The notes under the pieces were generated by a model. That model saw only the letters and a list, made by a program, of their open reading frames with translations, was not told where the DNA came from and did not search any database. Positions 7,478-12,503 of a DNA stretch of 12,503 bases are shown piece by piece. The stretch lies in assembly GCA_910588555.1 (NCBI GenBank), contig CAJUPC010000041.1:1-12503 (forward strand), read 5' to 3'. Position 1 is the first letter of the stretch, and every line of letters starts with the position of its first letter. The stretch is from Candidatus Gastranaerophilales bacterium (GTDB taxonomy: Bacteria; Cyanobacteriota; Vampirovibrionia; Gastranaerophilales; Gastranaerophilaceae). A program made the translations under genes and the position numbers.

Positions 7478-8506
7478 ATGGAAAAAATTGAAAATTCAAT
7501 AAAGTATAAATTAGAACAGAGAGAAATTGACACTCTTTCTGAATATGCCACAAAAAGCAGATTTACCAGAGGCCGTAGAAGAGACGAAGATGCTTGTATA
7601 ATGAGAACTGAATTCCAGCGCGACAGGGACAGAATTCTTCATTCAAAAGCATTCAGAAGATTGAAGCATAAAACTCAGGTCTTTTTGTCTCCATTTGATG
7701 ACCATTTCAGAACCCGTCTGACTCATACGTTAGAAGTTTCTCAAATAGGACGTACAATTGCCCGCGCACTAAATATGAATGAGGATTTAGTAGAAGCAAT
7801 TGCCCTCGGGCATGATTTGGGTCATACTCCTTTCGGGCATTGTGGAGAGGGTGTTTTGAACGAACTGGTGAATGGCGGATTTCATCATAATATTCAAAGT
7901 GTCAGAGTAGTTGAGATTTTGGAAGATTTGAATTTGTGTGCAGAAACAATTGACGGCATTTTGACTCACACATGGGGTTACACTCCCAAAACTCCGGAAG
8001 CTCAAATCGTCCAGCTTGCCGATAAAATTGCTTATATAAATCATGATATTGAAGACAGCATTAGAGCCGGAATTATTGCAGAAAGCGATTTGCCGAAAGA
8101 TTGTATTGATTATTTTTCATCTGTTCAGAGCCGAAGACTGAATAAAATGATTAATGAGATAGTGAATAATTCTTTAGGAAAACCTGAGGTCGCTATGAGC
8201 GAAGAAGGCTGGCATTATACGACTAAACTCAGACAATGGATGTTTGATAATGTTTATATTGACTCGCCTGCTAAACTTGAGGAAAAGAAAGCAAGAAATG
8301 TTATTAAAGAATTGTTTTATCTTTATTGTGAAATGCTTAAGCCTGTTTGCGAAGAATGCAAAATCGAAAGAATTGTTACCGATTATATTTCAGGAATGAC
8401 TGACAGATATGCGGTTGAAAAGTTTAAAGAAAACTTTATACCAAAAGGGTTGCAGTCAGGAGCTAAAGAAGATTATTTGTTTAAACTTGCAAAAATCATA
8501 AATTAA
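7478..8506 (+). CDS. HD-domain deoxyguanosinetriphosphate triphosphohydrolase-like protein
   Basis: A predicted dNTP triphosphohydrolase (342 residues) that would convert dGTP or other dNTPs to the deoxynucleoside and triphosphate, controlling nucleotide pools. Metal ligands of the HD superfamily are in place: H83 in RLTHTLEV, H112-D113 in GHDLGHTPFGH, and D182 in LADKIAY. The N-terminal part includes FQRDRDRILHSKAFRRLKHKTQVF (46-69), highly typical of the family, and the C-terminal ISGMTDRYA (305-312) is also conserved. The compact middle (FHHNIQSVR, then TPEAQIVQLADKIAYINHDIED) is the shorter form common in Firmicutes rather than the long E. coli Dgt. The start is ATG 7478 with AAGGA seven nt upstream inside an inverted repeat. 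Substrate preference within dNTPs cannot be told from sequence. The next gene follows 15 nt after the stop and may have its own promoter. Confidence 0.95.
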   Translation: MEKIENSIKYKLEQREIDTLSEYATKSRFTRGRRRDEDACIMRTEFQRDRDRILHSKAFRRLKHKTQVFLSPFDDHFRTRLTHTLEVSQIGRTIARALNMNEDLVEAIALGHDLGHTPFGHCGEGVLNELVNGGFHHNIQSVRVVEILEDLNLCAETIDGILTHTWGYTPKTPEAQIVQLADKIAYINHDIEDSIRAGIIAESDLPKDCIDYFSSVQSRRLNKMINEIVNNSLGKPEVAMSEEGWHYTTKLRQWMFDNVYIDSPAKLEEKKARNVIKELFYLYCEMLKPVCEECKIERIVTDYISGMTDRYAVEKFKENFIPKGLQSGAKEDYLFKLAKIIN

Positions 8507-8515
8507 AATTATAAT
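8487..8515 (+). promoter_or_regulatory. Near-consensus promoter giving a probable leaderless mRNA
   Basis: TTGCAA (8487-8492), a 17-bp spacer and a perfect TATAAT (8510-8515) lie across the end of the dGTPase-like gene. The ATG of the glycosyltransferase gene begins at 8522, seven bases after the -10 box, exactly where transcription should start and with the preferred initiating A. No Shine-Dalgarno sequence precedes this ATG. Both facts fit a leaderless transcript. The spacer is very AT-rich, which raises the chance of accidental matches. Confidence 0.6.
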
Positions 8516-8521
8516 ATTGAT

Positions 8522-9229
8522 ATGAATAAAAAAGTAAAATTACTGGATTTTAATATAGATACATACAGCTTTGAGAGTGCTGTCGAGTATGCAAAATCGA
8601 TTTCAGGGCAGGTAGTTACAATCAACCCTGAGATGATGAATAACCGCAGAATGATTGAGATTGTCAATTCTTCCGAACTTGTTATTCCGGATGGAATTGG
8701 CGTTGAAATCGGTTTGAGAATTTGCGGACACAATGTCAGAAGAATTCCGGGAATTCAATTTGCTCACAGAATGATTGATGAATGCGCATGTGACGGCAAA
8801 TCGGTTGCTCTTGTAGGCGCAAAGCCTGAGATTATTGATAAAGCAGCTGAAAATCTTAAAAATGAATTTGAAAATTTGAATATTGTATATAAACAGGACG
8901 GATATTTTAAAGACGATGAAAGAGTACTAAATGAATTGAAGTATGCAAATCCGCGTCTTGTATTATGTGCATTGGGTTCACCAAAACAGGAATTGTTTAT
9001 ACAAGAGGCAAAAAAACTTTTGCCGGAAAGTTTGTTTATAGGCGTTGGCGGGAGCTTTGATGTTTGGTCGGGAGTTGTTGAAAGAGCACCGGAAATTTAT
9101 CAAAAGCTCGGGCTTGAATGGCTTTACAGAACGGTAAAAGAACCGCAAAGATTTAAGAGAATTTTTCCAGCTTTACCGTTATTTGTTTTAAGAGTTTTAA
9201 GAGAACGATTTGTTCCAAAAGGAGTTTAA
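8522..9229 (+). CDS. WecG/TagA/CpsF family glycosyltransferase
   Basis: A GT26 family enzyme (235 residues) that transfers a sugar, typically N-acetylmannosamine or its uronate, from a UDP donor onto an undecaprenyl-linked N-acetylglucosamine at the inner membrane face. It would act in surface polysaccharide, O-antigen or teichoic-acid-like synthesis. Motifs: TINPEM (33-38), PDGIG (56-60, with D57 at the position of the proposed catalytic base of TagA), LVGAKPE (97-103), LGSPKQE (151-157), GVGGSFDVWSG (174-184) and GLEWLYR (197-203). The C-terminal 30 residues are basic and hydrophobic, as expected for the appendage that holds these enzymes at the membrane and completes the active site. The length is normal. 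The start is ATG 8522; there is no ribosome binding site, and a promoter placed for leaderless transcription precedes it. The stop directly abuts the transketolase start at 9230. The acceptor and sugar cannot be determined here. Confidence 0.95.
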   Translation: MNKKVKLLDFNIDTYSFESAVEYAKSISGQVVTINPEMMNNRRMIEIVNSSELVIPDGIGVEIGLRICGHNVRRIPGIQFAHRMIDECACDGKSVALVGAKPEIIDKAAENLKNEFENLNIVYKQDGYFKDDERVLNELKYANPRLVLCALGSPKQELFIQEAKKLLPESLFIGVGGSFDVWSGVVERAPEIYQKLGLEWLYRTVKEPQRFKRIFPALPLFVLRVLRERFVPKGV

Positions 9230-10054
9230 ATGTTAAGCGATAAAGAAGTTAAACAGTTAGAAGAGTTATGCAATGAAAGCAGACAAAATATTTTAAAAAT
9301 GGTCTATAATGCACAATCGGGTCATATCGGCGGTGCGTTATCTTCAACCGAGTTAATGACTGTTTTGTATCATAAATGTATGAAAATTTGCCCGAAATGG
9401 ACTAAAGATAAAGATTTTGCAAAACGCGACAGATTTGTTTTGTCAAAAGGTCATGCCTCTTCAATTCTTTATTGTGTGTTGTCACAATTAGGATTTTTTC
9501 CGAAAGAAGAACTAATGACATTCAGAATTTTTGGTTCAAGACTGCAGGGACACCCTGTTCCGATTTGCCCCGGGATTGACGCTGCGACAGGCTCTTTGGG
9601 ACAAGGTTTGTCTATTGCCTGCGGTATGGCTATGGGCTTAAGACTCGATAAAAACCCAGCACACGTGTTTTGTTTAATGGGTGACGGCGAATTGCAAGAA
9701 GGCAGTGTCTGGGAAGCTTTTATGCATTGCACGCATGAAAAACTCGACAATATCGTTGCAATTATTGATAGGAACAGACTGCAAATCGACGGTTGTACAG
9801 AAGATGTTAAATCTCTTGATCCGCTTGATGAAAAAATCAGAGCTTTTAATTGGGATGTTATTGAAATCGACGGGCATGATATTCGTGCGGTTTATGATGC
9901 AATTGAAAAAGCTAAAGCAAATAGTAAACCGACAGCAATTATTGCAAACACAATTAAAGGCAAAGGCGTTTCGTTTATGGAAAACAACGCAGGCTGGCAT
10001 GGTAAAGCACCTAAAAAAGACGATTTTGAAAAAGCAATTGCGGAGTTTTCATAA
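9230..10054 (+). CDS. Transketolase N-terminal subunit (split transketolase)
   Basis: The thiamine-diphosphate-binding half (274 residues) of a two-subunit transketolase, which moves two-carbon ketol units between sugar phosphates in the non-oxidative pentose phosphate pathway. Motifs: GHIGG (31-35), LSKGHASS (71-78), GSLGQG (121-126), the cofactor/Mg motif GDGELQEGSVWEA (151-163) with its partner D180/N182, QIDG (185-188) and the late WHG histidine (H257). The length matches split N-subunits; full-length enzymes have about 660 residues. The start is ATG 9230, immediately after the preceding stop, with a strong AAAAGGAG ribosome binding site (9217-9224). The C-terminal half (pyrimidine-binding and C-terminal domains) is normally the next gene, but here a YhcH-like gene follows with a 1-nt overlap. 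The protein needs that partner to be active, so it must be encoded elsewhere or the protein has another partner. Confidence 0.95.
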   Translation: MLSDKEVKQLEELCNESRQNILKMVYNAQSGHIGGALSSTELMTVLYHKCMKICPKWTKDKDFAKRDRFVLSKGHASSILYCVLSQLGFFPKEELMTFRIFGSRLQGHPVPICPGIDAATGSLGQGLSIACGMAMGLRLDKNPAHVFCLMGDGELQEGSVWEAFMHCTHEKLDNIVAIIDRNRLQIDGCTEDVKSLDPLDEKIRAFNWDVIEIDGHDIRAVYDAIEKAKANSKPTAIIANTIKGKGVSFMENNAGWHGKAPKKDDFEKAIAEFS

Positions 10055-10500
10055 TGATTATTGATGATATTAAAAATATTCGTAAATACTCTAACATACC
10101 TCTTGAAGCGGCTCAGTTCTTAGAGACTTTAACATCAGATATGTTAGCCGGTCATTATAAGCTTTCGGCTTCTGCTTATGTAAATGTGGATGAATACGAA
10201 ACAAAAACTGTGGAAAACTGCAAATTTGAGGCGCATAAAAAATATATTGATATTCAAATGCTCATAGAAGGAGAAGAAGAATTAGACATCATCCCTGTTG
10301 AAGGTTTGAAAGTTTCTGAACAATATGATGGAGAGCGTGACATTATGTTTTTTGAAACTCCTGAAAAAGCACCTGACAAAATACAGTTAAAACCATACAA
10401 ATTTGTTTTGATTTATCCCGAAGAAGCACACAGACCCCAAATGAATTCAGGGTCTGAGTCTAAAAAAGTTAAAAAAGCGGTAGCTAAAATTTTAGCTTAA
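10054..10500 (+). CDS. YhcH/YjgK/YiaL family protein (cupin-like, DUF386)
   Basis: A small (148 residues) cytoplasmic beta-sandwich protein of the family that includes E. coli YhcH of the sialic acid operon and EbgC, the small subunit of evolved beta-galactosidase. The proposed metal site is visible: E59, H61, Y64, D66 and Q68 in EAHKKYIDIQ, and H126/P128 in PEEAHRP near the end. Members are suspected to act on sugar anomers or as isomerases, but biochemical proof is thin. The start is ATG 10054, overlapping the transketolase stop by 1 nt (TAATG), with GGAG (10042-10045) eight nt before. This tight link suggests a shared sugar-related role. Its last 9 nt overlap the minus-strand gene that ends at 10492, and the shared end is a perfect palindrome. 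Confidence 0.93.
   Translation: MIIDDIKNIRKYSNIPLEAAQFLETLTSDMLAGHYKLSASAYVNVDEYETKTVENCKFEAHKKYIDIQMLIEGEEELDIIPVEGLKVSEQYDGERDIMFFETPEKAPDKIQLKPYKFVLIYPEEAHRPQMNSGSESKKVKKAVAKILA
10482..10497. terminator. 16-bp perfect palindrome at converging gene ends, possible bidirectional terminator
   Basis: AGCTAAAATTTTAGCT is a perfect palindrome covering the ends of both the yhcH-like gene and the opposing gene; the minus-strand stop lies inside it. As RNA it forms a 6-bp stem with an AATT loop. On the minus strand it is followed five bases later by six T residues, and on the plus strand only by TAAAAAC, so it fits a terminator better for the minus gene. The stem has only four G-C pairs' worth of strength at its base, so termination is a guess. 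Confidence 0.35.
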
Positions 10501-11478
10501 AAACTTATCTTTGTTTACGTCAGCGCGGTTGAATACAGTTCCCAAATTCGGCTGAACAACTTTTTTGATAATTACGTTTTCAACAAATTTGTCAATCGGT
10601 TTAATAGCAATTCCGAGAGCTACAAAACCGCCGATTGTTTTCAGCATTTTATTTTGCATAATTTTGCTTTTCTGATATTTTTTAATGACATCTTCTGCTG
10701 CGTCTCTCAAATATGTAGCTTTATAATCAGGGTCTTTTGCGTATGTTTCTTTAAGTTTGCCAAAGTTTTTCCACAATTTTTCAGAGAATTGTTTTGGCTT
10801 TTTATCACTCATTAAATCATTAAATATTCCAAACATTTCATCAACATGTTGGTCAGCAAAGTTCAAAACTTTGTCTTTATGCGACATTGCAAGAGATTCG
10901 GGGTGTCGTCTTCCAAATAGCATATCTTTTAAGAACACTAACGGATTTTTAATTTTGTGTTCTCTGATTAATTTTTCATGTTTGTTTGACAATGATTTTT
11001 GGAAGTGTGTTTTAAACTTATCATAATTTGTTTCGTCATACTGGTCCAAATGTCTTCTGCTTATAAAATCTTGCATGAAATTTATAAGTTCTTCTCTAGA
11101 TTGCAGTGAAAGCCCGCTTTTGCCCATAACTCCAAGTGCGGAAGCTGTTTTTTGACCTGCAATTACAGATGCCGTCGGCAGAATTACGCTGGCAAGAAGC
11201 TGAAATATTGCCTGTTCGGTTCCGCGTCCTTTATCAGGAGAATAAGAAGTTTTTTCATTTTTATATTTATCATAAATATCTGCGCCAAAATACAACATTG
11301 CCGGGAACCACAATAAAGTACCCATTTTAGGCGCTATATCGCTGATTGCGGCACCTAATTCGTTTGTATATGCCAATCCTCTGGCAGGCCATTGCATTAA
11401 AGGGTCATTATACTTTTTTTCTTCCGTATCTTTTTGCTTACCTTTAAAGGCAAACGAATTCACAGGGGTAATTCTCAA
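10492..11478 (-). CDS. Uncharacterised helical membrane-associated protein
   Basis: I do not recognise this protein. The frame opens at a TTG at 11496, but I prefer the TTG at 11478 (328 residues): a good GGAGAAG ribosome binding site (11486-11492 on the plus strand) stands seven nt before it, while nothing precedes the upper one. The protein would then begin MRITPVNSFAFKGKQ. Hydrophobic segments lie at about 52-66, 90-117 and 280-295; the stretch 125-275 is charged helix rich in Lys, Asp and Phe with no cysteine. No signal peptide, catalytic motif or named domain is visible. The layout (hydrophobic ends, long polar helical middle) recalls the protein at 6095-7432, though I see no clear residue-level match. 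A short N-terminal PVNxFxFKG-like tag may be a lineage feature; that is my impression, not a search result. It follows the uridine-kinase-like gene by about 108 nt and ends overlapping the yhcH-like gene. Confidence 0.82.
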   Translation of the reverse strand: MRITPVNSFAFKGKQKDTEEKKYNDPLMQWPARGLAYTNELGAAISDIAPKMGTLLWFPAMLYFGADIYDKYKNEKTSYSPDKGRGTEQAIFQLLASVILPTASVIAGQKTASALGVMGKSGLSLQSREELINFMQDFISRRHLDQYDETNYDKFKTHFQKSLSNKHEKLIREHKIKNPLVFLKDMLFGRRHPESLAMSHKDKVLNFADQHVDEMFGIFNDLMSDKKPKQFSEKLWKNFGKLKETYAKDPDYKATYLRDAAEDVIKKYQKSKIMQNKMLKTIGGFVALGIAIKPIDKFVENVIIKKVVQPNLGTVFNRADVNKDKFLS

Positions 11479-11586
11479 TTCTATTCTTCTCCACAAGTTC
11501 TACATTAGTTATAATACCTGAAAAAAAGATTTTTTGCGGGTAAAACGCTATTTTGTAAATTAATTGTTACGTTTATAGTATATGTA
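11479..11586. other. Intergenic spacer between the two minus-strand genes
   Basis: This is the longest gap in the window (108 nt). On the minus strand it holds the ribosome binding site of the gene below (11486-11492), a TATTAT hexamer (11511-11516) usable as a -10 box but without a good -35, and an A6-TC-T7 run (about 11521-11535) beside a 3-bp GCG/CGC stem. I see no convincing terminator or RNA gene. Confidence 0.5.
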
Positions 11587-12450
11587 TTAATCGAAATAAA
11601 TCTCTTTGACAAGTGATAAAATATTATTTATAAATTCTCTGTAAGATGACCTGTCAGATTCGCCCGATAAAATAATGTCAGCCATTGCGGCAGTCGGATG
11701 AATATGAGTTTTCGCTTTGTCAGAAGCGTTTTTATAAACTTCGTCGGCTGAGTCACCTAAATTTCGTTGAGCAGCTCTTTCATAAAATCTTTCTTTTTGA
11801 ACATTTGAAGATACATCTACGTAAATTTTAAAATCAAACGCGTCTACAACTTTTTCAGTTAGAGTGAAAAGACCTTCTGAGATAATAATTTTTGAAGGTA
11901 CAGCCATTTTTACGTTATCGCGTCTGACAGCTGTTCCTGACATATCGTATTCGGGCAGAAATACCGTATCGCCAAATAACAAAGATTTAATATGGTTTTT
12001 CATCAATTCGAGTTCAAGAGCTTCGGGAACATCTAAATCATAATGTTTTGCAAATTCTGCGAAACTTCCTGCTTTTTTAACCATATCAGAACGGTCATAA
12101 TAATAATCGTCTGTATTAATTCTTGTTATTGCATTTTTGATAAAATACTCATCAGCAAAACTTTCGATTGTGTTAATAATATCAAAGGCAATTGTTGATT
12201 TTCCGCTTGCTGTTTCGCCTGCAAGACCGATAGAGCAAGACCTTGTAATGCTTCCGGCTAAAAATAATGCCATTTTATGAATGGCAGAATGTTTAACCTT
12301 GCGGAATATTGAATTTTCGCGATTAATTTCGCTTGAAAAAATTAGATTTAATCTTTTTTCTATATAAAGACAAAGATTTGTTTTGGATTGAAGAAAACTT
12401 TTCTTATTTGTTTTAGTTTCAGAATAATTTTTGACTAATGTATTTTGCAA
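11587..12450 (-). CDS. Uridine kinase-like P-loop protein with N-terminal extension
   Basis: A predicted nucleoside or related small-molecule kinase of the uridine kinase/phosphoribulokinase family (287 residues). The Walker A loop is GETASGKST (78-86), followed by the acidic INTDDYYYD segment (111-119) that binds substrate in Udk, a family-like PEALELELMKNHI stretch (142-154), PEYDMSGTAVRR (166-177), and IIISEGLF (188-195), the Walker B-like strand. The region 208-240 (YVDVSS, RFYERAAQR) matches the arginine-rich lid. Udk proteins are usually near 210 residues; the extra 60 or so here are N-terminal, basic, and unlike any domain I know. The TTG start at 12450 is supported by AAGGA (12459-12463 on the plus strand) eight nt before it; the next ATG is codon 60, so a shorter form is possible. 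The call is at family level: the acceptor could be uridine, cytidine or something else. Confidence 0.85.
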   Translation of the reverse strand: MQNTLVKNYSETKTNKKSFLQSKTNLCLYIEKRLNLIFSSEINRENSIFRKVKHSAIHKMALFLAGSITRSCSIGLAGETASGKSTIAFDIINTIESFADEYFIKNAITRINTDDYYYDRSDMVKKAGSFAEFAKHYDLDVPEALELELMKNHIKSLLFGDTVFLPEYDMSGTAVRRDNVKMAVPSKIIISEGLFTLTEKVVDAFDFKIYVDVSSNVQKERFYERAAQRNLGDSADEVYKNASDKAKTHIHPTAAMADIILSGESDRSSYREFINNILSLVKEIYFD

Positions 12451-12503
12451 TTTATAAATCCTTTTTTATTGCTATTAAAAATCAAACAAAAATTTTTTTG
12501 CTC

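Noticed and set aside
9681..10064. 127-residue plus-strand frame overlapping the transketolase gene
   Set aside because: It is a shifted frame of clear transketolase coding sequence; the product shows no motif.
11508..11516. TATTAT/TATAAC on the minus strand as promoter of the gene starting at 11478
   Set aside because: No acceptable -35 element or TG extension at the right spacing; short AT hexamers are expected by chance here.
11521..11544. A-run/T-run and GCG...CGC as terminator of the uridine-kinase-like gene
   Set aside because: The G-C stem is only 3 bp and the A6-TC-T7 run has almost no loop; not convincing as an intrinsic terminator.
1..12503. Mobile elements, CRISPR arrays, defence systems, tRNA or rRNA genes
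   Set aside because: I saw no transposase, integrase, repeat-spacer pattern, nuclease cassette or tRNA-like fold; the HD-domain dGTPase-like gene alone has no defence-type neighbours and looks like housekeeping.

Overview
The window is a gene-dense, low-GC stretch of chromosome from a diderm (Gram-negative-type) bacterium. It carries 13 predicted genes and no intergenic gap longer than about 110 bases. Lipid A genes (LpxI, LpxB) and an LptD-like outer-membrane assembly protein show that the cell makes an LPS-type outer membrane. LpxI rather than LpxH, a dGTPase-like protein that reads like those of Clostridia, and two large unrecognised helical proteins with hydrophobic ends together suggest the gut, non-photosynthetic relatives of Cyanobacteria (Gastranaerophilales/Melainabacteria). 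That assignment is an inference from general resemblance; no rRNA or marker gene here settles it. Stops TAA, TAG and TGA are all used, so the genetic code is standard.

Positions 1-6025 (+) form an envelope block: a possible 34-residue membrane microprotein, an EnvC/NlpD-like M23 endopeptidase with signal peptide and coiled coil, an LptD-like protein, a FucA-type class II aldolase (1-nt overlap with the LptD-like gene), LpxI, and LpxB (4-nt overlap with LpxI). LpxI makes lipid X, LpxB condenses it with UDP-diacylglucosamine, and the LptD-like protein would insert finished LPS into the outer membrane. A candidate extended -10 promoter sits across the aldolase stop codon, just before lpxI.

Positions 6095-10500 (+) hold an unrecognised membrane/helical protein, an HD-domain dGTPase-like protein, a WecG/TagA/CpsF glycosyltransferase, the N-terminal half of a split transketolase, and a YhcH/YjgK/YiaL-family protein. 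The last three are tightly spaced and concern surface glycan and sugar-phosphate metabolism. The C-terminal transketolase half does not follow, which is unusual.

Positions 10492-12450 (-) hold a second unrecognised helical protein, whose gene overlaps the yhcH-like gene tail to tail by 9 nt, and a uridine-kinase-like P-loop protein with an extra N-terminus of about 60 residues. Both use TTG starts supported by Shine-Dalgarno sequences.

I see no mobile element, CRISPR array, tRNA or rRNA. Most of the region is ordinary core genome. The more interesting signals are regulatory: a near-consensus promoter that would give a leaderless mRNA for the glycosyltransferase, and an inverted repeat enclosing the ribosome binding site of the dGTPase gene. 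The two uncharacterised large proteins and the orphan transketolase half also deserve attention.
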